From positions 62,001-126,000 of the forward strand of contig JADKBS010000025.1 of the NCBI GenBank assembly GCA_016714985.1: DNA of 64,000 nt. The letters are read 5' to 3'. Origin of the DNA: Saprospiraceae bacterium. Lineage in GTDB: Bacteria; Bacteroidota; Bacteroidia; Chitinophagales; Saprospiraceae. Shown one piece after another: positions 1 through 8,817 of this stretch. Both the position numbers and the translations under genes were made by a program. The notes below the pieces were generated by a model that saw only the letters and a list, made by a program, of their open reading frames with translations, had not been told where the DNA came from and made no database searches. The stretch's first letter is position 1. The number at the start of each line of letters is the position of its first letter.

Positions 1-1
1 T

Positions 2-1123
2 GGCGGCCTCATCGGATACAACGAATCGCTTTGTGGCGTAGGTGCCGACCCTGCTGAAATCGTAAGCCTCGAACTACCTTCTGGCGGTTTTGGCACCTTG
101 CAATACCTGTGGCTGAAGAGCACGACCCCGGTTTACAATGGCCCCGGTGACCCGAACTGGTCCCAAATCGCCAACTCGAACAGCCCCAACTACAACCCAG
201 GGCCAATCAGCCAGACAACCTACTATATCCGTTGTTCACGTCGTGCAGGCTGCCCTGATTATCCGGGAGAGACGAACATCGTTTCAAAGACCATTACGCC
301 GAACCCATTGGCCCAAATCATTGATGCGCCTATCACCATCTGCAATAACGTGGGCGACCGATTTGAAGCAGCAATTGCTGGTGGCGGTGCCACATATGCT
401 TGGGATTTTGGGGCTGACGCAAGCATCCCAACTGCCCAGACGAGGGTGGTTAACGCTGTTTCATGGTCAAGCCCTGGCGTGAAAACGGTTTCCCTGACCG
501 TTACCCGTTTTGGTTGCTCCGTGACCATTACCACCGCCGTACAAGTCAACCTCTGCGGCTCTCCGTTGATTGTCATTTTCGATGACGTGTTTGCTGAAAT
601 GGATGGTGAATACGCCGATATTCGCTGGAAAGTAACAGGAGGCGAGCCTACTAAGGACATGTTCTTCGTCCAACGCTCGGAAAACGGACTTGATTTTGAA
701 AACATCGCTGCAATAACCGGCACTGCCGCCGATGCGGATGGCTATTACCACGCCAAGGACGAAAACCTGCGCTTGGGCGACAATATCTACAGAATAGTTT
801 GCCGCAGGAATGAGGGTAATTCCGAGGATGCGGTTTCACAAACAGCCAGCATTTTCTACAAACCAGCAGGTGTTCACGAAGTACAGGTTTACCCGAACCC
901 GACGAACGGAGCTGTTACTGTTGAGTTTGTCAAACAATCGCCAAAGCTCACAATGGTAGAAGTAAGGAATGCTTACGGCAAGTTAGTGATGGTCAAGGAA
1001 ATTGAACCAAAAACGGAGCGGACGGAATTGGATTTGAGCCGCCAACCGCTTGGTATTTATATGATTCGTATCAACTCCGAAAACGTGCAAGACAGAATGG
1101 TCAAAGTGGTGAAAGCGGAGTGA
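2..1123 (+). CDS. T9SS-sorted secreted protein, 3' part
   Basis: The reading frame is open from base 2, so the true start lies upstream of the window; the ATG at 98 is internal. The visible part has a PKD/Ig-like stretch (YAWDFG near base 400, VKTVSLTV near 485) followed by a beta-rich region. It ends in a type A T9SS sorting domain: VYPNPTNG near base 890, then GIYMIRI, and a basic tail MVKVVKAE. Proteins of this kind cross the outer membrane through the type IX system and are anchored or released after the domain is removed. The passenger function cannot be told from this part. A strong terminator follows at 1259. Confidence 0.85.
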   Translation, partial: GGLIGYNESLCGVGADPAEIVSLELPSGGFGTLQYLWLKSTTPVYNGPGDPNWSQIANSNSPNYNPGPISQTTYYIRCSRRAGCPDYPGETNIVSKTITPNPLAQIIDAPITICNNVGDRFEAAIAGGGATYAWDFGADASIPTAQTRVVNAVSWSSPGVKTVSLTVTRFGCSVTITTAVQVNLCGSPLIVIFDDVFAEMDGEYADIRWKVTGGEPTKDMFFVQRSENGLDFENIAAITGTAADADGYYHAKDENLRLGDNIYRIVCRRNEGNSEDAVSQTASIFYKPAGVHEVQVYPNPTNGAVTVEFVKQSPKLTMVEVRNAYGKLVMVKEIEPKTERTELDLSRQPLGIYMIRINSENVQDRMVKVVKAE

Positions 1124-1258
1124 TCATTGATGGGTGGCTTCAATGTTACATTGCAGCAGTAGTTATCGCAGGCCTTGTAACCCTGAAACCCTGAAACCAT
1201 AACCCCCATTTCCAATAATCTCCATAGTTTTTTCAATACATAGTTATTAAAAATTGGC

Positions 1259-1286
1259 GGGCCGCTGGCAACAGCGGCCCTCTTTT
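1259..1286 (+). terminator. Rho-independent terminator
   Basis: A perfect 9-bp stem GGGCCGCTG / CAGCGGCCC with the loop GCAA is followed by TCTTTT. It lies about 135 bp after the T9SS cargo gene and just ahead of the promoter of the next gene. Confidence 0.8.
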
Positions 1287-1295
1287 AGTGATTAT

Positions 1296-1326
1296 TTTGT
1301 TTTGGAAAAAATAGGGATTAACTTTG
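1296..1326 (+). promoter_or_regulatory. Bacteroidota-type promoter
   Basis: TTTG (1296-1299), a 19-bp spacer and TAACTTTG (1319-1326) match the TTTG-N19-21-TAnnTTTG promoter of the primary Bacteroidota sigma factor. Transcription would start near 1333, about 95 bp before the UDP-glucuronate decarboxylase gene. Confidence 0.6.
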
Positions 1327-1428
1327 CATCGTAAAATTCTCCCCCTGTTGACAAATTATTGACCAAACGGTGTGTGAGGCTGTCCCCTTCCCAACTTCCC
1401 ACCAGCGCATCCATTAAAACTTAAGACC

Positions 1429-2373
1429 TTGAAAAAAAGAGTTCTCATTACCGGCGCCGCCGGTTTCATTGGCTCGCACCTCTGCGACCGAATGTTGGCC
1501 GAAGGCTACCACGTCATTGGCATGGACAACCTGCTCACGGGCAGCTTGGATAATATCGAACACCTATTCCCACGGGATGACTTCGAGTTTTACCACCACG
1601 ACATCACGAAGTTCGTGCATGTGCCAGGTGAGATTCACTATATCCTTCATTTCGCCAGCCCGGCCAGCCCGATTGACTACCTACAGATGCCCATCCAGAC
1701 GCTGAAAGTCGGCGCACTTGGTACCCACAATATGCTCGGCGTGGCAAAGGCAAAGGGTGCTCGCATCCTTGTTGCATCCACTTCGGAGGTCTATGGCGAC
1801 CCACTCATCCACCCGCAAGTGGAAGAATATTGGGGCAACGTGAACCCCGTCGGCCCACGTGGGGTATATGATGAGGCGAAGCGATTTTTGGAGGCCATCA
1901 CGATGGGCTACCATACTTTTCACAAGGTGGAAACCCGCATTATCCGAATCTTCAACACTTATGGCCCACGCATGAGGGTTAATGACGGTAGGGTGCTTCC
2001 TGCGTTTTTCTCTCAGGCCATCCGTGGCGAGGGTTTGACCGTGTTTGGAGACGGCTCTCAGACCCGCAGCTTCTGCTATGTGGATGACCTCGTGGACGGT
2101 ATCTACAAGCTGCTCTTGAGTGACTACGACAAGCCGATGAACATTGGCAACCCGCAGGAAATCACGGTGATGCAGTTCGCCCATGAGATTTTGGATTTGG
2201 TGAAAAATCCAAAGGCACATATCATCTATAACCCACTGCCGACCGACGACCCCAAACAACGCAAACCGGACATCACGAAGGCCACCAATATTCTCGGTTG
2301 GGCGCCCAAGTTCGACCGTGAGGAAGGGCTGAGGCTGACGTATGAGTATTTCAAAAAAGCGGTTAAGGTTTGA
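1429..2373 (+). CDS. UDP-glucuronate decarboxylase (UDP-xylose synthase)
   Basis: An extended short-chain dehydrogenase of 314 residues that oxidises and decarboxylates UDP-glucuronate to UDP-xylose in the cytoplasm for surface polysaccharide. The NAD-binding GAAGFIG is at residues 9-15, followed by MDNLLTGS, which is typical of this subfamily. The active site shows STSEVYGDP (117-125) and Y147-xxx-K151. RVNDGRVLPAF in the second half is also a decarboxylase hallmark. The start is a TTG at 1429, directly before KKRVLITG; no ATG exists upstream in frame. It is followed by a second nucleotide-sugar gene on the same strand, suggesting a shared role in capsule or lipopolysaccharide sugars. Confidence 0.9.
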   Translation: MKKRVLITGAAGFIGSHLCDRMLAEGYHVIGMDNLLTGSLDNIEHLFPRDDFEFYHHDITKFVHVPGEIHYILHFASPASPIDYLQMPIQTLKVGALGTHNMLGVAKAKGARILVASTSEVYGDPLIHPQVEEYWGNVNPVGPRGVYDEAKRFLEAITMGYHTFHKVETRIIRIFNTYGPRMRVNDGRVLPAFFSQAIRGEGLTVFGDGSQTRSFCYVDDLVDGIYKLLLSDYDKPMNIGNPQEITVMQFAHEILDLVKNPKAHIIYNPLPTDDPKQRKPDITKATNILGWAPKFDREEGLRLTYEYFKKAVKV

Positions 2374-2409
2374 TTATTTTTGATTCTTTGATTTTCATAG
2401 GTGGTTTTT

Positions 2410-2501
2410 GATATAAGATATAAGAAATAAGATTTCAGATTTGAGATTGGGGAGGCCCTGCTAAATCTAAAATCTTATATCTTATATCTTATATCTGAAA
2501 T
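2410..2501. repeat. Inverted repeat built of short tandem units
   Basis: Two imperfect 34-40 bp arms (2410-2444 and 2462-2501) are made of AGATATA-like units and flank a GC-richer loop containing GGGGAGGCC. The RNA would fold into a long hairpin between the two nucleotide-sugar genes. It matches the style of the intergenic inverted repeats at 54919, 35148 and 63264. Confidence 0.7.
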
Positions 2502-2516
2502 CAAATAATCATAAAA

Positions 2517-3563
2517 ATGAAAAAGGTACTAATCACTGGCGGTGCAGGCTTCATTGGCTCACATGTCGTCCGGCTTTTTGTCAATAAATACCCTGATTAT
2601 CAGATAGTTAACTTGGATAAGTTGACCTATGCGGGCAATTTGGAAAATCTCAAGGATATAGAGCAAAAGCCGAACTATAGCTTTATAAAAGGGGATATTA
2701 CCGATGCCGCATTTATCATGGAATTGTTCAAAGAACATGATTTTAATGGCGTAATCCACTTGGCAGCCGAGTCGCATGTTGACCGCTCCATCACCAATCC
2801 GCTGGAGTTCATCGAGACGAATGTCATTGGTACGTTCAATCTATTGAATGCTGCCAAAACGGCTTGGAAGGACAATATGGAAGGCCGGTTGTTTTACCAC
2901 GTCTCCACGGACGAGGTCTATGGCTCATTGGGCGAGGAGGGCTTCTTCGTAGAAACGACGCCCTACGATCCCCGCTCGCCATACTCGGCATCCAAGGCTA
3001 GCAGCGACCATTTCGTGCGAGCATTTTACCATACCTACCACCTGCCAGTGGTGCTGTCCAATTGCTCCAACAACTACGGGCCGAACCACTTCCCGGAGAA
3101 GCTCATCCCGTTGGTCATCAACAATATCAAACACAGCAAGCCACTGCCTATCTACGGCGACGGTAAATACACCCGTGACTGGCTTTGGGTGAAAGACCAT
3201 GCCGATGCCATTGACACCATCTTCCACAAGGGCCAAATCGGCGAGACCTACAATATCGGTGGGAACAACGAGCGCAAGAACATCGAACTCGTGACCACCC
3301 TCTGCGACATCATGGACGAACTATTGGGCCGTGCGCCCGGCACCAGCCGTGGCCTTATCACCTACGTGAAGGACCGCCCCGGCCACGACCGCCGTTATGC
3401 CATTGACTCCACCAAACTGCAAACCGAACTCGGCTGGCAGCCTACCATCCAACCCGAAGAGGGCCTGCGCTTGACGGCGCAATGGTACTTGGATAACGAG
3501 GAGTGGCTGGAGCATGTGACTTCGGGGGCGTACCAGCAGTATTATGAGGGGCAGTATGCCTAA
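2517..3563 (+). CDS. rfbB: dTDP-glucose 4,6-dehydratase
   Basis: A 348-residue extended SDR enzyme converting dTDP-glucose to dTDP-4-keto-6-deoxyglucose, the branch point to dTDP-rhamnose and other deoxysugars. GGAGFIG (8-14) binds NAD. HVSTDEVYG holds the T131-D132-E133 triad of the dehydratase, and Y156-xxx-K160 is the SDR pair. RSITNPLEFIETN and NNYGPNHFPEKLIPL are family signatures. Length is normal. The ATG at 2517 directly precedes KKVLITGG. The other rml genes (A, C, D) are not nearby, so they are either elsewhere or the product feeds another deoxysugar route. Confidence 0.95.
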   Translation: MKKVLITGGAGFIGSHVVRLFVNKYPDYQIVNLDKLTYAGNLENLKDIEQKPNYSFIKGDITDAAFIMELFKEHDFNGVIHLAAESHVDRSITNPLEFIETNVIGTFNLLNAAKTAWKDNMEGRLFYHVSTDEVYGSLGEEGFFVETTPYDPRSPYSASKASSDHFVRAFYHTYHLPVVLSNCSNNYGPNHFPEKLIPLVINNIKHSKPLPIYGDGKYTRDWLWVKDHADAIDTIFHKGQIGETYNIGGNNERKNIELVTTLCDIMDELLGRAPGTSRGLITYVKDRPGHDRRYAIDSTKLQTELGWQPTIQPEEGLRLTAQWYLDNEEWLEHVTSGAYQQYYEGQYA

Positions 3564-3617
3564 GAAATAACTTCGGTGGTTCAAAGCTCGAAGATTTAGT
3601 GCTTTTACCACCTAAAT

Positions 3618-4934
3618 TTAATTGATGCGAACAAGGTTTAGTTGATTTAAAATTGCAATTTTTTCAGCTAAGCCATGGCTTTCCGCTATTGTCACGTTCA
3701 CCAACCAGAAACCCTTTCCTTTGCCGAATACGCCCGACCAGCGCCAAGTCCATTCGTCGAGGGCGGTGCTATTGCCATCAGTGTACCACCAAGCAGTATA
3801 GAGTTTGTCGGTGCCGTTTTCAAGTATGGCGGTATAGGCTTCGATACCCGCTATTTTCTCCTTTTTGATGTGCTTAAACTCATAGCCACTGCCCTGCCAG
3901 CAGATGCGGGGGTCGTGGCTGGCATTGAGCCAATTCACAGGCGGTTTCATGTAAATGAGAAGACTGTCGTTCTCAAATTTGAGCACACCATCCTTTTGCA
4001 ACGTACGCTGAAAGCCAGCGATTTGCAGTTGCGGTGCGAAGTCGCTTATGGTTGCGGCCTGTTGTTTGAACAGCAACGCAGCCAGCAACAAAAGCGGCAA
4101 GATGAGGGCGTGCGGAAGCCATTTTTTCCAAACGGGGAGCAGCGGGATTTGGGCAAACTGAGGTCGGTGAAACGTTTTTGCGAAACGCCATTTCAACAAG
4201 AAGAACAACGGCACGAGCACATACGTGCCGATGGCAAAGAGTCCCCAACCATCGTGCATGGGGTCGGTGGCGGACACTTTGAAGATGACCAAGGCCAGCA
4301 TCCGCATGAAGTTGGCGGCGATGGCCAAGCAAAGCGCCAAGCCCTGCCATAAGCCGACTTCCAGGAAAGCAAGGTAGCGGCCATTTCGCCGCTCGAAATA
4401 GGCCAATAGCAGCAGGGTCAGCAGCAGGGCTGAACTGAGGGAATGGAGTCCCATGCAGGCCGTGTCCACATGGAAGTCCACGCCATCAAGGACGATGACA
4501 TTGCCACTGGCTTTCGCATCGAGGCCGATCCACGTCAAGGACTTGGCTGCCAACTCGCTCATTTTCAGGCGAATAGGAAAGCTCCACACGTCCGATATGT
4601 ACCGAAAAACGGGAGAGATGACCACCATTAGATACGCGGGCAGGTAGTTCATCCGGCCCCAAAAGCCCTCTGCAGCTGCCATTGCGGCGAATCCGCAGGC
4701 GAACCAGAAAAGCATCTGGCTTGGATAAATGACGGACAGGGCTGCCAGTATCAGCCCCGCCCAAGCATAACGGAATTGCCCGGCCTCCGAGACCCGCCAA
4801 GCCATGAAGGGCAAGGCCGCCAAGCCCGTCAGCGCCAGTAGGCTCTTGGGTAGGTAGCTCCACTTGAAACAGACCAACAGGCCAGCGTAGGAGGCCACCA
4901 AGATGGCGAACTGTATTTTTTCTTTGTGCTTCAA
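3618..4934 (-). CDS. xrtN: Exosortase N
   Basis: A polytopic inner-membrane transpeptidase-like protein of the exosortase/archaeosortase superfamily. With the start chosen here it has 438 residues. The catalytic triad is visible: Cys160 in DTACMGLHS, Arg211 in NFMRM and His227 in MHDGWG. The first 250 residues are hydrophobic helices; the last 150 form a soluble EpsI-like domain. I chose the TTG at 4934-4932, which overlaps the TGA of the upstream gene as TTGA, because the ATGs at 5018 and 5000 would add residues lying entirely inside the neighbour's coding region. It converges on rfbB. The upstream partner carries the cognate PEP sorting tail, so this is a one-enzyme, one-substrate sorting pair. 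Assignment to XrtN rests on this context and family memory. Confidence 0.88.
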   Translation of the reverse strand: MKHKEKIQFAILVASYAGLLVCFKWSYLPKSLLALTGLAALPFMAWRVSEAGQFRYAWAGLILAALSVIYPSQMLFWFACGFAAMAAAEGFWGRMNYLPAYLMVVISPVFRYISDVWSFPIRLKMSELAAKSLTWIGLDAKASGNVIVLDGVDFHVDTACMGLHSLSSALLLTLLLLAYFERRNGRYLAFLEVGLWQGLALCLAIAANFMRMLALVIFKVSATDPMHDGWGLFAIGTYVLVPLFFLLKWRFAKTFHRPQFAQIPLLPVWKKWLPHALILPLLLLAALLFKQQAATISDFAPQLQIAGFQRTLQKDGVLKFENDSLLIYMKPPVNWLNASHDPRICWQGSGYEFKHIKKEKIAGIEAYTAILENGTDKLYTAWWYTDGNSTALDEWTWRWSGVFGKGKGFWLVNVTIAESHGLAEKIAILNQLNLVRIN

Positions 4935-7465
4935 TGGATGCGGTTGTAGGCTGCCCGTTGCTTGCTTCGCTGGTACAGCACCCAGGTCATTGCAAGGCAT
5001 AGGAATGCCAGCAGCCACTCGTGCGGCTCAGGCACTGCCCCGGAGTTGGAGATGGAGGCGTTTTTGAGGCTGTTCCCATCGGGCGCTTTGATGTCGAAGC
5101 GGTCGTAGTCGGCCTGGGTTTCGAGGGTAATTAGGCTGCTGAACGGCGTGACTACCCAAGCCTCCTGGGCTGCCGCAAGCATATTTTCCTCTGCGCCTTT
5201 TGCATCGAAGTAATTTTTACCGAGTGACTTCATCAGGTCGTTGTAGGCGAACAGGCGCATGAGGTGGTCAGGAGCCTTGCTGCCAACCTCGGAATTGGGG
5301 ACTTGCTTGATTTTGATGCCTGCTTGCTGCACCACAATCGTTTCCCCATCCTCTTGGTTGGCAGGAAATTGCTGTTTTTCGATGAGTTCCAGGGCTTCGT
5401 CGGTGGACACTGCCACCAACTGCACCGCCCTCGCTGCTGCCAAAGAGGTGAACCAAAGGCTCGATTTTTGGCCAAGGCTCAGCAGTTTTATGGGCTTGCC
5501 TTGATTTTTGTAAAAAGCGGCAAACTGCTCGAAATAGTCGCTGCCCTGCAAGTCGCCGGGGGAGGGAGTGCTGCCCCCGGCCTTGGTTATCACCACCGAT
5601 TGGTCGGGCTGCTCGACCTTGTGCAGGGGGAAGACGCTGAAGTTCAGCTTGTTCATTTGATCAAATACTTGGTGTTTGTTAACTTCAGTTATTGTATAAC
5701 ATCCATCTGGGCAAACAAAAACATTGGTTTTGGATTCCTTCAGCTTATAGTAAATCTCGTTGAATTCCCGCTTGCTCCAACTATTATTCAAGTCGAGGTA
5801 AGCTCGTTTGTAGCTGAATGGCTCGCTTACCTCCGGCAATGGCCGCACTTGGAAGGTCTTGCCGTTGAAGGAAAAGGGCTGCTCCGAGAGAGGAGGGGCA
5901 GCGAGTTCCAAGGTCCAAGCGGGTTGGTATTGGCCTTTGTGTTCCTTGTAGTTGCCCGTTTCCTCAAAATTCAAATTGGAGGCCGTCGGCATGATGTCCC
6001 CGACAAGGCGAACAGTCTCGGCGGCTGCGTCCGCTTCGGGGCCATCGAAACGGATGTTTTCATAGTGCAATTTGCCATCCTCGTGGCGCAGTGGGGCAGT
6101 TATGCCAATCTTGAACTGGCGGATTGAGTCAGGCGAACAAGGGAAAATGCGGGCCGTCACCCGATTGCCTTCCTTCCAGGTCACCAAGAGCGGGTCACGT
6201 CGCTCCTTACCAACAATAGTTTCGTATGCTTCTTCGGCTTTGGCCTTTGTGGTCAAAATCGCCTTTTGTTCCTTGCCAAAAATCCAGAGTGAGGCAGAGG
6301 TCACCACACCGCCTTCGGGCAGGTAAAAGGAGTAAAGTGCTTCCTGTGTTTGCGGCCATCCCCCCAAATGCTTGATGGTCAAGGTTTTCTCTGTGTAGGA
6401 AAGCCTGTGCTCCGGGAAGAACTCCACATTGGTCACCACGTCGTTGGTTCGAAGGTCGTCGCCCGACCATAGCCTTGGCTCGGTGGCATGTCGGGCTTCG
6501 AAAAGGATTTCCTTAAGGGTATTGGCCTGCTGAGCGCCCATCCCAGCATGGGGGCTTAGCGTCCGGGCGATTCCCACGATGGGGTCGTGACGAAAGGTGC
6601 CATCAGCCTTATTGATGCCGGAAGGGAAGATAAAGTCAGCGCCAAACTGGTTCCTACCACCTTCGTCAGCAAGGATTTGCTTGGTCATCCAGTCCTGTTG
6701 GATGCGCTGGCCGACCCGCACCCAATTGGGCAGTTCTTTTTTGTCGAGCGGTGCGATTTCCTCATGATAGACCTTGGAAACCTCGTTACCCAGCATGCTC
6801 CATCGGACTGTAAAGCTGATGATGAAAATCAAGGGGAGGCCAATACCTGCCAACATACTTGCAAAATAAACTGGGTAGGCGGTCAACATTTTGCGGAGCA
6901 AAAGCCCCAATGCCAATGCCCACCAAATCGGCACAAGCAGGTGCAGGGATATCCCAAAGAACCAGCCCATCAGGACACCAAATACTTGGCTGTACCAAAG
7001 GTAAATGACCCCATACATGGCATGCAAGGTGCCGGCTCCCATCATCGCTACGGAGAGGTGAGTGAGCCAGTTTGGCTTATAGTCCTTGCGGAGTGCGACC
7101 TGCACCACGGCCAAGTTCAGCAGCACCAAGAACCACGAAAGCCAGTCTGCAGAAGGCTGAAAGACCTGTATTTGCCGGTTGAGGGCATAAGCACTGACAT
7201 TGCCGAGCACCAGGAGCATTAGGTTGTTGCGCAGGTTGTAGAACTTGAACAGTTTTCCTGTCACTTCTTTGTTGTCTGCCACGACCGTAATGAACATGAA
7301 AACAAAGCCGATATAGGTGAAAAGGAACTGGGCGGTGAAAATTTCACTGCCTCTCCAACGGTCGTTGCTGGGTTCAAAGAGGAAAAAAAGGCTGAAAGCC
7401 AGTGCAAAAAAAATTCCGGTGGTGAAAATCGGGTGCTCTTTTAGCGTTGCGGAAAGCGATTTCAT
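4931..7465 (-). CDS. XrtN-system VIT domain protein
   Basis: The 844-residue substrate of the adjacent exosortase. Roughly residues 1-230 contain many hydrophobic helices, so the protein is anchored before its large extracytoplasmic part. A vault/inter-alpha-trypsin (VIT) domain follows near 355-475 (NVEFFPEHR, LPEGGVVTSASLWI, RVTARIFP). The C-terminus is an exosortase signal: VPEPHEW, a hydrophobic helix, then the basic QRSKQR. The sorting enzyme presumably cuts near PEP (812-814) and transfers the protein to an unknown acceptor. It overlaps xrtN by four bases and must be co-transcribed with it. VIT proteins usually also have a VWA domain; no clear MIDAS motif was seen. The biological role is unknown. 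Confidence 0.85.
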   Translation of the reverse strand: MKSLSATLKEHPIFTTGIFFALAFSLFFLFEPSNDRWRGSEIFTAQFLFTYIGFVFMFITVVADNKEVTGKLFKFYNLRNNLMLLVLGNVSAYALNRQIQVFQPSADWLSWFLVLLNLAVVQVALRKDYKPNWLTHLSVAMMGAGTLHAMYGVIYLWYSQVFGVLMGWFFGISLHLLVPIWWALALGLLLRKMLTAYPVYFASMLAGIGLPLIFIISFTVRWSMLGNEVSKVYHEEIAPLDKKELPNWVRVGQRIQQDWMTKQILADEGGRNQFGADFIFPSGINKADGTFRHDPIVGIARTLSPHAGMGAQQANTLKEILFEARHATEPRLWSGDDLRTNDVVTNVEFFPEHRLSYTEKTLTIKHLGGWPQTQEALYSFYLPEGGVVTSASLWIFGKEQKAILTTKAKAEEAYETIVGKERRDPLLVTWKEGNRVTARIFPCSPDSIRQFKIGITAPLRHEDGKLHYENIRFDGPEADAAAETVRLVGDIMPTASNLNFEETGNYKEHKGQYQPAWTLELAAPPLSEQPFSFNGKTFQVRPLPEVSEPFSYKRAYLDLNNSWSKREFNEIYYKLKESKTNVFVCPDGCYTITEVNKHQVFDQMNKLNFSVFPLHKVEQPDQSVVITKAGGSTPSPGDLQGSDYFEQFAAFYKNQGKPIKLLSLGQKSSLWFTSLAAARAVQLVAVSTDEALELIEKQQFPANQEDGETIVVQQAGIKIKQVPNSEVGSKAPDHLMRLFAYNDLMKSLGKNYFDAKGAEENMLAAAQEAWVVTPFSSLITLETQADYDRFDIKAPDGNSLKNASISNSGAVPEPHEWLLAFLCLAMTWVLYQRSKQRAAYNRIH

Positions 7466-7490
7466 GTTAGGTGGTTTTTATTGATGAACT

Positions 7491-7612
7491 GGAACCAATT
7501 AGCAGGGCGTGTGGGGAGTGAAAAATGAAATTTTTTCTCTCCCCCACATTTTGTGACGTTTTCAGGGAAAATTTTCAATTTTTTCCCTAATACTTTCCCT
7601 GCTAAGTAGATG
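7491..7612. repeat. MITE-like element, copy 1
   Basis: About 120 bp just upstream of the VIT gene. The inner ends are inverted (TTAGCAGGG at 7499, CCCTGCTAA at 7597). Two AT-rich hairpins lie inside, one around GAAATTTTTTCTC and one around GGGAAAATTTTC. Order and sequence match the element at 33834, and its ends match 14289. The outer right end (GTTACC in the other copies) has decayed here. Confidence 0.65.
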
Positions 7613-7941
7613 AGATGAAAAAAAGGCCTACCGATGAAGGTAAGGTTGAGACAATTCAGCAATCAGGCAAAAGCTAAGGGACGAGTCATCAATAAAGTGT
7701 ACAAGATTGGGTGAGCTATTTTTTCTTGTAAAGCACTTAAAAAATCAGTGCATAGCAGCGCTACGGACTTATTTTTTAAGCGGTTTAGAAGGAAAAAGAG
7801 CCGGCCAAACTGTACATTTTATTGGTGTCTTGTCCCTAAACAGTGGGGGCACAGCGAGCGGTATTTGCGGGCCGTGTTTTAATTGTAGGACAAAGATTGA
7901 AAAAGTACTTTGAATTTCAAAGTGAATGGGCAAAAAAATTT
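7613..7941. other. Intergenic region with one hairpin
   Basis: No gene seen. It separates the start of the xrtN operon from the end of the response regulator. A perfect 10-bp inverted repeat CTTAAAAAAT / ATTTTTTAAG (7736-7745 and 7771-7780) could form a loose hairpin. The operon promoter probably lies here or in the adjoining MITE-like element. Confidence 0.5.
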
Positions 7942-8580
7942 TTACCCCACCAATCCCTCGCTTAAAGCGTATCGCACCAACTCCGACACTGTGCCGAGTT
8001 TTAGTTTTTTCATGATGTTCTTTCGGTGGGTATAAACGGTATGAGTGCTCAGGTTGAGTTTTCCGCCGATTTCCTTTGCGATGAGGCCATTGGCCACTAA
8101 GCGCACGATGTCCAACTCACGGGGCGAGAGCGGGGTGGGGGAGCAGTCGGCCTCCTTGGGGAAGGATTTTTCAAGGAGGTGGTTCAGAACGTTGGTACAG
8201 TAGAATTTCTCGTTTCGGGCAGTTGCTTCCACAGCATCCACGATTTCCTTTTCGCCGCAATGTTTGGAAAGAAAACTGTTCACGCCACTTTCAAGTACAT
8301 GGTAGATGCTCTTTTTATCCTCATCGCTACTGATGATAAGCAGGCGAGCATTGGGCGATGCTTGGCGTACTTTCTCGACGGTTTCCGAGGAGAACTTGCC
8401 GGGTTGGGCATAATCCATCACTACGATGTCGGCTTGGGTTGATTTCAGCTTATGCAGAAGTTGAGTCTCAGAACTGGCTTCGCCCACCAGTTCACAGGTT
8501 GGGATTTCAGCTAGGATATGGCGCAGCCCAACCCTAGTGAGGTAGTGGGCATCGGCAATAATGACGGCTGATTTTTGCAT
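7942..8580 (-). CDS. LuxR/NarL-type response regulator
   Basis: A 212-residue two-component regulator. The receiver domain (about 1-120) has the phospho-acceptor Asp56 in VVMDYAQPG and the conserved Lys in FLSKHCG. The second acidic residue of the pocket is reduced to a single Asp (IIADAH). A GerE/LuxR helix-turn-helix closes the protein (LSPRELDIVRLVANG, then STHTVYTHRKNIMKKL). The ATG at 8580 was chosen since the receiver begins right there; a start at 8622 would add 14 unrelated residues. No kinase gene adjoins it, so its stimulus and targets are unknown. It lies 237 bp after the TonB receptor on the same strand and is probably transcribed separately. Confidence 0.88.
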   Translation of the reverse strand: MQKSAVIIADAHYLTRVGLRHILAEIPTCELVGEASSETQLLHKLKSTQADIVVMDYAQPGKFSSETVEKVRQASPNARLLIISSDEDKKSIYHVLESGVNSFLSKHCGEKEIVDAVEATARNEKFYCTNVLNHLLEKSFPKEADCSPTPLSPRELDIVRLVANGLIAKEIGGKLNLSTHTVYTHRKNIMKKLKLGTVSELVRYALSEGLVG

Positions 8581-8817
8581 GGTTGGCCAGAAATATTGCG
8601 CAAAACTAAGGCGCTCACACAAATTTTTTAAGTTTATTTAGATTTAATTAAAATTAAATCTACTCCTTACCCTTGTAGGGCCTGGCAATTGAAATCACCA
8701 ACCCCCAAACTGCTGGACATTTAGGGAAAAGCAGGTTTACTAAATCTCTCAAAGCTAAATGAACGTTGGCTTTCCATTCCAGCGCTGAGAAAATGCCCCA
8801 TTGTTTGCCCAGCCACC

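Noticed and set aside
3675..4352. 225-codon plus-strand frame opposite xrtN
   Set aside because: It lies fully antisense to the exosortase gene, whose catalytic residues and membrane helices are clear. Its own translation has no recognisable domain.
5264..6127. 287-codon plus-strand frame inside the VIT gene
   Set aside because: Antisense shadow of a well-supported gene; no start context or family features.
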